39,805 nucleotides of DNA from Pseudomonas sp. GM80 (GTDB lineage Bacteria; Pseudomonadota; Gammaproteobacteria; Pseudomonadales; Pseudomonadaceae). The number at the start of each line of letters is the position of its first letter. Within the stretch, counting starts at the first letter, position 1. Below, one piece after another: positions 25,408-34,134 of the stretch. A program made the position numbers and the translations under genes. The stretch covers positions 1-39,805 of the forward strand of contig NZ_AKJD01000050.1 of NCBI RefSeq assembly GCF_000282515.1, given 5' to 3'. Under the pieces are notes generated by a model that saw only the letters and a list, made by a program, of their open reading frames with translations, had not been told where the DNA came from and did not search any database.

Positions 25408-26883
25408 ATGAAACTCAATCAACAGAATCTCCACGGCCTGGCGAGCGAAGTAAAGCTGCCGGCTTACCGCCTCGGCGACACTCGTCAGGGCATCGCGCAC
25501 ATCGGCGTCGGCGGTTTTCACCGCGCGCATCAGGCGTATTACACCGATGCGCTGATGAACACCGGCGAAGCGCTGGACTGGGCGATCTGCGGCGTTGGCC
25601 TGCGCGCAGAAGATCGCCGCGCCCGCGACGATCTCAAGGAACAGGACTACCTGTTCACCCTGTTCGAACTGGGTGACAGCGACGACACCGAAGTGCGCGT
25701 GATCGGCGCGATTCGCGACATGTTGCTGGCCGAAGACGGTGCTCAGGCACTGATCGACAAACTCGCCGACCCGCAGATCCGCATTGTCTCGCTGACCATC
25801 ACCGAGGGCGGTTACTGCATCGATGACAGCAACGGCGAATTCATGGCGCACCTGCCGCAGATTCAGCATGACCTCGCCCACCCTGACGCGCCGAAAACCG
25901 TGTTCGGCTTTTTGTGTGCCGCCCTGGAAAAACGCCGCGCGGCGGGCATCCAGGCCTTTACCGTGATGTCTTGCGATAACTTGCCGCACAACGGCGCGGT
26001 GACCCGCAAGGCGTTGCTGGCATTTGCCACGCTGCGCAATAGCAATCTGTGCAGCTGGATCGACGCCAACGTCAGTTTCCCCAACGCCATGGTCGACCGC
26101 ATCACGCCGATGACCAGCACCGCACATCGCCTGCAACTGGCCGACAAACACGGGGTCGACGATGCCTGGCCGGTGGTCTGCGAGCCGTTTGTGCAATGGG
26201 TGCTGGAGGATAAATTCGTCAACGGCCGGCCGGCCTGGGAAAAGGTTGGCGTGCAGTTCACCGACGACGTCTCTCCGTACGAGGAGATGAAAATCAAACT
26301 GCTCAACGGCAGTCATCTGGCACTGACGTATCTGGGCTTTTTGAAGGGTTACCGGTTTGTTCACGAGACCATGAACGACCCGCTGTTTGTACGGTATATG
26401 CGTGCCTACATGGACCTGGACGTGACCCCGCAACTGGCGCCGGTGCCGGGCATTGATTTGACCGAGTACAAGGACACGTTGGTCGCGCGTTTTTCCAATC
26501 AGGCGATTGCCGACCAGCTGGAGCGGGTGTGTTCGGATGGCTCGTCGAAGTTTCCCAAGTTCACCATTCCGACGATCAACCGGTTGATTGCCGATGGCCA
26601 GGAAACCAAGCGTGCGGCGCTGGTGGTCGCGGCATGGGCGTTGTATTTGAAGGGAGTGGATGAGAACGGTGATACCTATTCGATTCCTGATCCACGGGCG
26701 ACGTTTTGCCAGGCGCTGGTGGCGGATGATGCGTTGATCACTGAGCGGTTGTTGGCGGTTGAGGAGATATTCGGCACAGCGATCCCGCGTTCGACGGCGT
26801 TTGTGGCGGCGTTTGAGTGGTGCTGCAACAGCTTGCGCGAAGAGGGTGTGACGCGAACGCTGGAAAAAATACTGGCAGCCTGA
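25408..26883 (+). CDS. mtlD: Mannitol 2-dehydrogenase (polyol dehydrogenase)
   Basis: This NAD-dependent long-chain polyol dehydrogenase has 491 residues. It oxidises D-mannitol to fructose, and in this family also arabitol to xylulose and sorbitol to fructose. The cofactor loop is GVGGFHRAH (33-41). Counting from the ATG at 25408, the residues known for the P. fluorescens enzyme fall at the same numbers: N191 (SCDNLPHNG), K295, N300 and H303 in KIKLLNGSH. That agreement supports both the start and the identity. It is followed by a repeat element and then the two kinases that phosphorylate its products. Confidence 0.96.
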   Translation: MKLNQQNLHGLASEVKLPAYRLGDTRQGIAHIGVGGFHRAHQAYYTDALMNTGEALDWAICGVGLRAEDRRARDDLKEQDYLFTLFELGDSDDTEVRVIGAIRDMLLAEDGAQALIDKLADPQIRIVSLTITEGGYCIDDSNGEFMAHLPQIQHDLAHPDAPKTVFGFLCAALEKRRAAGIQAFTVMSCDNLPHNGAVTRKALLAFATLRNSNLCSWIDANVSFPNAMVDRITPMTSTAHRLQLADKHGVDDAWPVVCEPFVQWVLEDKFVNGRPAWEKVGVQFTDDVSPYEEMKIKLLNGSHLALTYLGFLKGYRFVHETMNDPLFVRYMRAYMDLDVTPQLAPVPGIDLTEYKDTLVARFSNQAIADQLERVCSDGSSKFPKFTIPTINRLIADGQETKRAALVVAAWALYLKGVDENGDTYSIPDPRATFCQALVADDALITERLLAVEEIFGTAIPRSTAFVAAFEWCCNSLREEGVTRTLEKILAA

Positions 26884-26884
26884 T

Positions 26885-26990
26885 CGTTCCCACGCTCTGC
26901 GTGGGAATGCAGCCCGGGACGCACCGCGTCCCCATTCAACAGCGGACGCAGAGCGTCCATTGAGGCATTCCCACGCAGAGCGTGGGAACG
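26885..26990. repeat. Large inverted-repeat element between mtlD and mtlY
   Basis: A 26-base arm at 26885-26910 (starting CGTTCCCACGCTCTGCGTGG) has a perfect inverse at 26965-26990, and each arm is itself a hairpin (CCCACGC-TCT-GCGTGGG). Two further hairpins lie between (GGGACGC-ACC-GCGTCCC and GGACGC-AGA-GCGTCC). The element could form a three-way or four-hairpin structure in mRNA. It is a widespread Pseudomonas intergenic repeat and fills the gap between the dehydrogenase and kinase genes. Confidence 0.88.
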
Positions 26991-27009
26991 AGCGACTTGT
27001 GGAGTCCTC

Positions 27010-28506
27010 ATGACAACCCGACAACTTTTCCTCGGCATCGACTGCGGCACCCAAGGCACCAAGGCGATCATCCTTAACGCCGGCAGCGGGCAAGTCCTCG
27101 GCCAGGGCGCTGCTGCACACACGATGATCAGCGGCGCCAATGGTCGTCGCGAGCAGGACACCCGGCAATGGCTCGACGCCTTCACCCTCTCCACTCGCCG
27201 CGCATTACTCGCCGCCAACGTCGACGGCGAGGAGATCCTCGGCGTCGGCGTTTCCGGCCAGCAACACGGCCTGGTATTGCTCGACGATCAGGGTGAAGTG
27301 CTGCGCCCGGCGAAACTCTGGTGCGACACCGAATCCACGGCAGAAAACGATCGCCTGCTCAAACATCTCGGCGGCGAAAAAGGTTCACTGGAGCGCTTGG
27401 GCGTGGTCATCGCGCCGGGCTATACCGTGTCCAAACTGTTGTGGACCAAAGAACAGCACCCCGCCGTTTTCTCGCGCATCGCTCGAATCCTGCTCCCCCA
27501 CGACTACCTGAATTTCTGGCTGACCGGCCGTGCCTGCAGCGAATACGGTGACGCCTCCGGCTCCGGCTACTTCAACGTGCGCAGCCGTCAGTGGGACTTG
27601 CAATTGCTGCGCGACATCGACGCCAGCGGGCGCCTGCAAGCGGCATTGCCTGAGCTGATCGATGCACATGAAGCCGTGGGCAAAATTCTGCCGGCGATTG
27701 CCGAACACCTCGGCATCAACCCTGAAGCGCTGGTCTCCAGCGGCGGCGGCGACAATATGATGGGCGCCATTGGCACCGGCAATATCCAGCCTGGCGCGAT
27801 CACCATGAGCCTCGGATCTTCAGGCACCGTTTACGCCTACTCCGACGTACCGAAAGTCAGCCCGGACGCCGCAGTCGCGACGTTCTGTTCGTCCAGCGGT
27901 GGCTGGTTGCCGCTGATCTGCACGATGAACCTGACCAACGCCACCGGTGCGATTCGCGAACTGTTCAACCTCGATCTGCAGCAGTTCAACGACCTCGTCG
28001 CACAATCCCCGATCGGCGCCGACGGCGTGAGCCTGCTGCCATTCTTCAACGGCGAACGGGTTCCCGCCCTGCCCCACGCCACCGGCAGCCTGCATGGCCT
28101 GACCCTGAACAATCTTACCCAGGCCAATCTGTGCCGCGCCGCTGTCGAAGGCACCACCTTCGGTTTGCGCTACGGGCTGGATTTACTGCGCCAGAATGGT
28201 TTACAAAGCCGCAGCATTTGCCTGATTGGCGGCGGTTCGAAAAGTGCGGTGTGGCGGCAGATCGTCGCCGACATCATGAACACCCCGGTCATCTGCACCG
28301 AGCAAAGTGAGGCCGCAGCCTTAGGCGCGGCGATTCAGGCCGCGTGGTGCAAATCCTGGTCGAACGGTCACGAAGACACGCTGGCGGATCTGTGCCAGCG
28401 TTGCGTGACACTCGACCTGAGCAGTGAAACCCTGCCGATTGCCGCCAATGTCGCGGCGTTCCAGCAGGCTTATGAACGCTATCAACAGCATGTCGCAACC
28501 CTATAA
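27010..28506 (+). CDS. mtlY: Xylulokinase
   Basis: This 498-residue FGGY-family sugar kinase begins LFLGIDCGTQGTKAIIL, the phosphate-binding start of the actin-like fold. Substrate-binding markers follow: GVGVSGQQHGLVLLD and LWCDTES. The C-domain has MSLGSSGTVYAYS and LIGGGSKSAVWRQIVADIM, with TEQSEAAALGAAIQAAW near the end, as in XylB. It phosphorylates D-xylulose, the product of arabitol oxidation by MtlD, feeding the pentose phosphate pathway. It lies behind the inverted-repeat element, with 13 bases to the mtlZ start. The position and length match mtlY of P. fluorescens. Confidence 0.94.
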   Translation: MTTRQLFLGIDCGTQGTKAIILNAGSGQVLGQGAAAHTMISGANGRREQDTRQWLDAFTLSTRRALLAANVDGEEILGVGVSGQQHGLVLLDDQGEVLRPAKLWCDTESTAENDRLLKHLGGEKGSLERLGVVIAPGYTVSKLLWTKEQHPAVFSRIARILLPHDYLNFWLTGRACSEYGDASGSGYFNVRSRQWDLQLLRDIDASGRLQAALPELIDAHEAVGKILPAIAEHLGINPEALVSSGGGDNMMGAIGTGNIQPGAITMSLGSSGTVYAYSDVPKVSPDAAVATFCSSSGGWLPLICTMNLTNATGAIRELFNLDLQQFNDLVAQSPIGADGVSLLPFFNGERVPALPHATGSLHGLTLNNLTQANLCRAAVEGTTFGLRYGLDLLRQNGLQSRSICLIGGGSKSAVWRQIVADIMNTPVICTEQSEAAALGAAIQAAWCKSWSNGHEDTLADLCQRCVTLDLSSETLPIAANVAAFQQAYERYQQHVATL

Positions 28507-28519
28507 AGAGCAAACAACT

Positions 28520-29458
28520 ATGTACCTGGTGTGTGGCGAAGCCCTGTTTGATTTCTTCAGTGAAGACGATGCCAGCGGTCTGGCCTCGAAAGTGAATTTC
28601 AAGGCGATTGCCGGCGGTTCGCCGTTCAACGTCGCCGTTGGCCTGCGCCGGCTGGGCGTGGATTCAGCGCTGTTCGGTGGACTGTCGACGGACTACCTCG
28701 GCCGCCGTTTGCAGCAGGTGCTGCAGGAGGAAGGCGTACGGCCTGACTACCTTGTGGATTTCGCCGCGCCGACCACGCTCGCGATGGTCGCGGTGGGTGC
28801 CAACGGCTCGCCGCATTACAGTTTCCGTGGCGAAGGTTGCGCCGATCGGCAGTTGAGCATGGCGCATTTGCCCACCCTCGGCCCCGAAGTGCGTGGCTTG
28901 CATATCGGTTCGTTTTCACTGGTGGTGCAACCGATCGGCGACACGTTGTTGGCCCTGGTTCAACGCGAAAGCGGCAAACGCCTGATCAGCCTCGACCCGA
29001 ACGTGCGCCTCAACCCGCAACCGAATATCGACCTGTGGCGCGAACGCATTGCCACGCTGGTGCAGCTGGCAGACCTGATCAAAGTCAGTGACGAAGACTT
29101 GAGCCTGCTCTACCCCGAGGCCGATCCGCAGCGCGTGATCGAGGGCTGGCTGGAGCATCGCTGCCAGATCGTTTTCCTGACCCGTGGCGCTGAAGGCGCA
29201 ACGGTGTTCAGCCGCACTCACGGTTCCTGGTCGGTACCGGCCTGCTCAGTGACGATTGCCGATACCGTCGGCGCCGGCGATACCTTCCAGGCCGCGCTGA
29301 TCACCTGGCTGACCGAGCAGGGTCTGGATTCGGTGCAAGGCGTGCAGCAACTGGCTCGCGAACAGATCGAGACAATGCTCAAGTTCGCCGTGCAAGCCGC
29401 TGCGCTGACCTGCAGCAAGACCGGTCCGGATTTGCCCTATCGTCACCAATTGTCCTGA
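28520..29458 (+). CDS. mtlZ: Fructokinase (PfkB family)
   Basis: This 312-residue ribokinase/PfkB-family kinase starts with the ATG at 28520 (AAGAG upstream). The N-terminal PfkB signature is AIAGGSPFNVAVGLRRLG. The C-terminal signature ADTVGAGDTFQAAL holds the catalytic base D254 and the anion hole GAGD. It phosphorylates fructose made from mannitol or sorbitol by MtlD. It is the last gene of the mtl operon. No clear intrinsic terminator follows; the next gene begins 45 bases later. Confidence 0.94.
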   Translation: MYLVCGEALFDFFSEDDASGLASKVNFKAIAGGSPFNVAVGLRRLGVDSALFGGLSTDYLGRRLQQVLQEEGVRPDYLVDFAAPTTLAMVAVGANGSPHYSFRGEGCADRQLSMAHLPTLGPEVRGLHIGSFSLVVQPIGDTLLALVQRESGKRLISLDPNVRLNPQPNIDLWRERIATLVQLADLIKVSDEDLSLLYPEADPQRVIEGWLEHRCQIVFLTRGAEGATVFSRTHGSWSVPACSVTIADTVGAGDTFQAALITWLTEQGLDSVQGVQQLAREQIETMLKFAVQAAALTCSKTGPDLPYRHQLS

Positions 29459-29503
29459 GCGCGTAGAATGTCGGCCTTTTTGCGCACGACGGGATAACGG
29501 CTT

Positions 29504-30124
29504 TTGAACTGCAGGCAGACGCTTGGACTTTTGACACTGGCAACGCTATTGACCGGTTGCGGTACTTCGCCGCCGCGCTCGCCGGAAAACCTCTGCGACA
29601 TTTTCCGGGAAAAAAGCGATTGGTACGACGCCGCACAGGTCACGCAAAAACGCTGGGGGGTGCCGATTCAGGTGCCCTTCGCGATCATGTATCAAGAGTC
29701 CGGCTATCGCTACGACGCCAAGACCCCACGTAAATACTTGCTCTGGGTGATTCCATGGGGCCGGGTGACCACGGCTTCGGGCTACGCTCAGGCCAAGGAC
29801 GAAGTCTGGTCCGACTACCAGAAAAGCACCGGCCGACATGGTGCCGACCGTGAAGACTTCGATGACGCCATCGACTTTGTCGGCTGGTACATGGACAAGA
29901 CCACCACCATCAATGGCGTCTACAAATACGACGCGTACAACCAGTACCTCAACTACCACGAGGGCTGGGGCGGTTATCGCAACAAGACTTATGCGAGCAA
30001 AGCCTGGCTGATGCCAACGGCGCGCAAAGTGCAGAATCGCTCGGACCTGTACGCCCAGCAATATGCCGGCTGCAAGGACGACCTGAACCGAGGGTTCTGG
30101 AGCCGCTTCTGGCATTGGCTGTAA
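29504..30124 (+). CDS. Lipoprotein with a lysozyme-like (SLT-type) fold
   Basis: This 206-residue lipoprotein starts with TTG at 29504; the in-frame ATG further upstream is cut off by a TAA. The signal MNCRQTLGLLTLATLLTGC has a lipobox ending at Cys19. The body contains PFAIMYQESGYRYDAKTP, where the E in QESGY fits the catalytic glutamate position of transglycosylase-like domains. Later segments are TTASGYAQAKDEVWSDY and NQYLNYHEGWGGYRNKTY, also typical of SLT proteins. It would act on peptidoglycan at the outer membrane. Clustering with mtlZ looks incidental. Enzymatic activity is inference from the fold. Confidence 0.75.
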   Translation: MNCRQTLGLLTLATLLTGCGTSPPRSPENLCDIFREKSDWYDAAQVTQKRWGVPIQVPFAIMYQESGYRYDAKTPRKYLLWVIPWGRVTTASGYAQAKDEVWSDYQKSTGRHGADREDFDDAIDFVGWYMDKTTTINGVYKYDAYNQYLNYHEGWGGYRNKTYASKAWLMPTARKVQNRSDLYAQQYAGCKDDLNRGFWSRFWHWL

Positions 30125-30154
30125 GCCATACAGCCGCGGTCCATTCAGGGACGC

Positions 30155-30247
30155 CATCGCGGGCAAGCCCGCTCCCTCAGGGATTTCTGCGGTACACAGA
30201 ATCTGCGTTCACTGAAGATCCTTGTGGGAGCTGGCTTGCCAGCGATG
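30155..30247. repeat. REP doublet between the SLT-like lipoprotein and the OprD porin
   Basis: CATCGCGGGCAAGCCCGCTC... at 30155-30181 and CTTGTGGGAGCTGGCTTGCC... at 30221-30247 are imperfect inverses of the same REP family as 22264-22357, but in the opposite relative orientation (right-type arm first). The element lies between convergent genes, a common position, where it can act as a bidirectional transcription block. Confidence 0.82.
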
Positions 30248-30277
30248 GCAGTCGAGCAGACGCTGAAATGACTGACC

Positions 30278-31579
30278 TTACAACACCGAAAAGTTGTAGC
30301 TGACGATCAACCGCGTCTCATCGACATCCCGGGCGAACTTCTCGTAGTTGGTCCGATACGTCGCATTGCGCAGACGCAAACTGACGTCCTTGAACGTGCC
30401 GGCCTGAATCACGTATTTCAACTCGCTGTCACGTTCCCACTCTTTGCCTTCCTGATCGCTGCCCAACACCTTGATGTGGTCACCGTTGACGTAACGGGTC
30501 AGGAAGCTCAAACCGTTAATGCCAATAGCCTTGAAGTCATAGTCGTAACGCAACTGCCAGGAACGTTCCTGCGCCGCGGCGAAGTCGTTGACCTGCACAT
30601 AGTTGACCAGATACGGATTGCTGCCATCGAGGTACGGCATCGAGTTGTCGCCGTTCATGCGCTGCCAACCGGCGCTGAAGGTATGCCCGCTGTGCGCGTA
30701 GGACAGCATGCCGCTCAATGCACGGTTATCGATGGACCCCGCCTTGGCATCGCCGCTGTCGGCACTCTTCAGCACACGCAGATCCGCTTTCAGCACACCG
30801 CCAGCCAGCGCTTGATTGCCCAACAGGCCAACGAAGTGCTGACGATAAATATCTTCCAGTTCGGCGTAGTGATACTGCGCGGTCAGGCGATCATTGATCT
30901 TGTAATCGAAACCGTACATGTCGAAATGATCGGCGGTGGTGTTGCACGCGTAGCGCTTGTTCTTGCAATGCACGCGGATGTCTTGCGAATCGGTGGAGTC
31001 CCGCGCGGTGTACTTGTCCAGGCGCGCGGCCATGAAGGTCAGGTCTTTCAGCTCTTTCGAGGTGAGCATGGCGCCGTTGAACATCGTCGGCAGCAAACGA
31101 CCGTCGTTGTACTTCAGCAACGGCAGGTCCGGCAGCAGCGCGCCGTATTTCAATACGGTGTCCGAGACCTTGACCTTGGCGGTCAACCCCATTTTTGCGT
31201 ACTGGCCTTTCGAGCCGCGCGGATCGCTGCCGCTGGAGGGCAGCAAACCGCTGTTGCTGCGGTCCGGGCTGGAATCGAGTTGAAAACCGAGCATGCCCAA
31301 TGCATCGAGACCAAAACCGACCGTGCCTTCGGTGTAGCCCGATTGCAGGTTGAGAATAAAACCCTGAGCCGACTCTTCACGCTTGGACGCGCCTTGGTCG
31401 TTCGAGGTGTGCCCATCACGGAAATCGCGGTTGAAATACACCGTGCGCGATTCGATTTTCGCCGTGGTGTCTTCGAGAAAACCGCTGGCCTGAACCTGCG
31501 CGGCAAAACCGGCGCACAGCACAACAGCTCCGAAGCCAAACGACTGGCGCGGGGTGATGAGGGGAAATGGGGGACGCAT
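30278..31579 (-). CDS. OprD-family outer-membrane porin
   Basis: This substrate-specific 18-strand porin of the OprD family has 433 residues including a signal peptide (ending AAQVQA before SGFLED). The mature start SGFLEDTTAKIESRTVYFNRDF is the OprD signature. Later markers are YGALLPDLPLLKYNDGRLLP, AQYHYAELEDIYRQHFVGL and SWQLRYDYDFKAIGINGLSF, and the protein ends in the aromatic YNFSVL. I chose the ATG at 31579, with GGAG 6-7 bases upstream. Members take up amino acids, peptides or aromatic acids; the substrate is not readable here, and no catabolic genes adjoin it. An oddity is CKNKRYACN, a two-cysteine loop rare in porins. Confidence 0.93.
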   Translation of the reverse strand: MRPPFPLITPRQSFGFGAVVLCAGFAAQVQASGFLEDTTAKIESRTVYFNRDFRDGHTSNDQGASKREESAQGFILNLQSGYTEGTVGFGLDALGMLGFQLDSSPDRSNSGLLPSSGSDPRGSKGQYAKMGLTAKVKVSDTVLKYGALLPDLPLLKYNDGRLLPTMFNGAMLTSKELKDLTFMAARLDKYTARDSTDSQDIRVHCKNKRYACNTTADHFDMYGFDYKINDRLTAQYHYAELEDIYRQHFVGLLGNQALAGGVLKADLRVLKSADSGDAKAGSIDNRALSGMLSYAHSGHTFSAGWQRMNGDNSMPYLDGSNPYLVNYVQVNDFAAAQERSWQLRYDYDFKAIGINGLSFLTRYVNGDHIKVLGSDQEGKEWERDSELKYVIQAGTFKDVSLRLRNATYRTNYEKFARDVDETRLIVSYNFSVL

Positions 31580-31953
31580 GAAAAACTCCAACATTGCAGC
31601 GTTTGCGCAAAGGCGCAATAAGCCAGAAAAATAGCTCCCGTCCCGGGTCGAGGATGAGCCGGGAAGAAGTGAACACGCAGGGGTGAGCGGCAATGATGGC
31701 AGATGGCTTTGACGGGCCACAGGCGACTTTAGTCTGAAACTGACTGACGATTCTTTAGCGGGTGGTCGAATAATTCCACGTCGCCATCACTCACAACGAC
31801 CTTGAATCGCCCGATTTCATTGGGTGAAAACCCTCACCTAAGGGTTTTCCCTATGACCTTGAGGGACCACGCATACGGCATTTGCGCCTTGAACGAGGCG
31901 GTTTAATCCTCCATCATCCGTCCCCTGCTTATTCAATGGACGGAATTCAAGGC
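31580..31953. promoter_or_regulatory. Divergent intergenic region between the OprD porin and vgrG
   Basis: This 374-base region holds the promoters of two divergent genes. The main structure is a 9-bp inverted repeat, GAAAACCCT (31826-31834) and AGGGTTTTC (31841-31849), with loop CACCTA. It overlaps a smaller alternative stem GGTGA (31823-31827) / TCACC (31834-31838), and the two cannot form together. No confident -35/-10 pair was found. In-frame starts upstream of 31954 exist but lack family-like sequence. Confidence 0.45.
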
Positions 31954-33951
31954 ATGCTGGACGCCAACGCAACCCACATCACCCTCACGCTTGAAGGCGC
32001 CAACGCCGACCTGCAAGTCCTCAGCTTCACCGGTCGCGAAGCCCTCAACGAACCGTTCCGTTTCGACCTCGAACTGGTCAGCGCGCGCCCCGACCTGAAA
32101 CTCGAAGAACTGCTGCACAAACCCGGGTTCCTGACCTTCGGCGCCACCGGCGAAGGCAAGATCCACGGTTTGGTGTATCGCATCGAGCAAGGCGATTCCG
32201 GCAAGACCCTGACCCGTTACAGCATCAGCCTGGTGCCGCAACTGGCCTATCTGCAGCACAACCACGATCAGCAGATTTTCCAGCAGCTCACCGTGCCGAA
32301 GATCATTGCCCAGGTTCTGGAAGATCGCGGCATTCTGGCCGACGCCTACAGCTTCCAGCTCAGTGCCGAATACCCGGAACGCGAATACTGCGTGCAATAC
32401 GACGAATCCGACCTGCACTTCATCCAGCGCCTGTGTGAAGAGGAAGGTATCCACTTCCACTTCCAGCACAGCAGCAGCGGCCACAAACTGGTGTTCGGCG
32501 ACGACCAGACGGTGTTCCGCAAACTCAAAGCCGTGAGTTACCAGCAAGACTCCGGCATGAGCGCCGACAAACCGGTGGTCAAGCGCTTCAACCTGCGCCT
32601 GGAAACCCGCACCAGCCGCGTCAGCCGCCGCGACTACGATTTCGAAAAACCGAAGCTGCTGCCCGAAGGCGCGGCCAAATCCGAGTTCTCCCCGGACCTG
32701 GAGGACTACGACTACCCCGGCCGCTTCACCACCCGCGAGCGCGGCAAGTTCCTCTCGACCCGTGCGCTGGAACGCCATCGCAGCGACTACAAACTCGCCG
32801 AAGGCAAAGGTGACGAGCCGACGTTCACCAGCGGCCATTTCCTCACGCTGGCCGAACATCCGCGCGCTGAATGGAATGAGCTGTGGTTGCTGCTGGAAGT
32901 CTTTCACGAAGGTAAACAGCCGCAAGTGCTCGGCGAAAACGTCACCAGCGACGTCACCGACAACAAAAGTGATTTCCATCAGGGCTACCGCAACAGCTTC
33001 CTCGCCACGCCGTGGGACGCGCACTACCGCCCGGCCCTTGAGCATCCAAAACCAAAAGTGCTCGGTAGCCAGACCGCCGTCGTCACTGGCCCGTCCGGCG
33101 AAGAAATCCACTGCGATCAGTACGGCCGCATCAAAGTGCAATTCCACTGGGACCGCGACGGCCAGGCCGACGACAAGACCACCTGCTGGATGCGCGTCGC
33201 CAGCGGTTGGGCCGGCAGTGCCTACGGCGGCATCGCCATCCCGCGCATCGGCATGGAAGTCCTCGTTACCTTCCTTGAAGGCGATCCCGATCAACCGCTG
33301 GTCACCGGCTGCCTGTACCACAAGGAAAACGTCGTCCCCTACGACCTGCCGGCGAACAAGACCCGCAGCACCTTCAAGACCCTCAGTTCACCGGGCGGCA
33401 AGGGCTACAACGAGTTTCGCATCGAAGACAAGAAAGGCATCGAGCAGATCTACATCCACGCCCAGCGCGATTGGGACGAGAACATCGAGCACGACCAGAA
33501 AATCCGCGTCGGCAACGAACGCCATGACACCGTCGAAGCCAACACCCTGAGCGAATTCAAGGTTGAAGAACACCGGATTACGCACCTGGATCGCATCAGT
33601 GAAATGCGCGCTGACGACCACCTCACCGTGGGCGTGACCCAGCATGTGAAAGTCGGGACTGCGCAATTCGTTGAAGCCGGGACCGAGATTCACTACCACG
33701 CGGGTGACAAGGTTGTGGTCGAGGGCGGCATGGAGCTTACGGCCAAGGCTGGCGGCAGTTTTGTCAAAGTCGATGCCGGTGGCGTGACCATCAGCGGCGC
33801 CGAGGTCAAGGTCAACTCGGGCGGCGGCCCGGGCGCCGGCACAGGCATTGCCATCCTGCCACCGGTCATCCCCTTGGCCGCGGCAACAGACAAGGCCGGT
33901 GCCCTGCTCGTCCCCGCCGTTGCGCAAATCCTGCCGGCCAAAGCGCGCTAA
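31954..33951 (+). CDS. vgrG: Type VI secretion system spike protein VgrG
   Basis: This T6SS tip protein has about 665 residues from the ATG at 31954; an ATG at 31936 is an alternative. The N-terminal gp27-like half starts THITLTLEGANADLQVLSFTGREALNEPFRF, a standard VgrG start. The gp5 OB-fold reads GEEIHCDQYGRIKVQFHWDRDG through GSAYGGIAIPRIGMEVLVTFLEGDPDQPLVTG. A beta-helix needle follows (about 480-625), then a short proline/alanine tail with no recognisable effector domain. No other T6SS structural genes are in the window, so this is an orphan vgrG that likely uses a core apparatus elsewhere. Genes behind orphan vgrGs often encode its cargo and immunity. Confidence 0.95.
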   Translation: MLDANATHITLTLEGANADLQVLSFTGREALNEPFRFDLELVSARPDLKLEELLHKPGFLTFGATGEGKIHGLVYRIEQGDSGKTLTRYSISLVPQLAYLQHNHDQQIFQQLTVPKIIAQVLEDRGILADAYSFQLSAEYPEREYCVQYDESDLHFIQRLCEEEGIHFHFQHSSSGHKLVFGDDQTVFRKLKAVSYQQDSGMSADKPVVKRFNLRLETRTSRVSRRDYDFEKPKLLPEGAAKSEFSPDLEDYDYPGRFTTRERGKFLSTRALERHRSDYKLAEGKGDEPTFTSGHFLTLAEHPRAEWNELWLLLEVFHEGKQPQVLGENVTSDVTDNKSDFHQGYRNSFLATPWDAHYRPALEHPKPKVLGSQTAVVTGPSGEEIHCDQYGRIKVQFHWDRDGQADDKTTCWMRVASGWAGSAYGGIAIPRIGMEVLVTFLEGDPDQPLVTGCLYHKENVVPYDLPANKTRSTFKTLSSPGGKGYNEFRIEDKKGIEQIYIHAQRDWDENIEHDQKIRVGNERHDTVEANTLSEFKVEEHRITHLDRISEMRADDHLTVGVTQHVKVGTAQFVEAGTEIHYHAGDKVVVEGGMELTAKAGGSFVKVDAGGVTISGAEVKVNSGGGPGAGTGIAILPPVIPLAAATDKAGALLVPAVAQILPAKAR

Positions 33952-34112
33952 CCGATCTGCGAAGCCCGTCGCAAAAGCGGGCTGGGAGCCACAGCTTGGG
34001 CCAGGCCCTCGACCGCTGGCAGAGCGAATGGTTTACCCGTCAGAGGGGAGTCGTGGCTGACTCCCCAGGCCTTTTGCATACCGCAAGACAAGCGTTCACC
34101 CATCAGTGGTAA
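33948..34112 (+). pseudogene. Possible remnant of a coding region after vgrG
   Basis: After the vgrG stop, one frame stays open for 54 codons to TAA at 34110-34112. It reads as plausible protein (ALDRWQSEWFTRQRGVVADS, then GLLHTARQAFTHQW) but has no ATG or GTG start and no ribosome binding site, only a possible internal TTG. It could be the C-terminal end of a cargo or adaptor gene lost by deletion. It may equally be chance in GC-rich DNA. I do not recognise the family. Confidence 0.3.
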
Positions 34113-34134
34113 ACGCCTCCCGAGGAAATAAAAA

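Noticed and set aside
31933..33321. A 462-codon minus-strand open frame opposite vgrG
   Set aside because: It is the mirror of a strongly conserved VgrG coding region, with repetitive Val/Ala/Glu/Phe composition typical of shadows.
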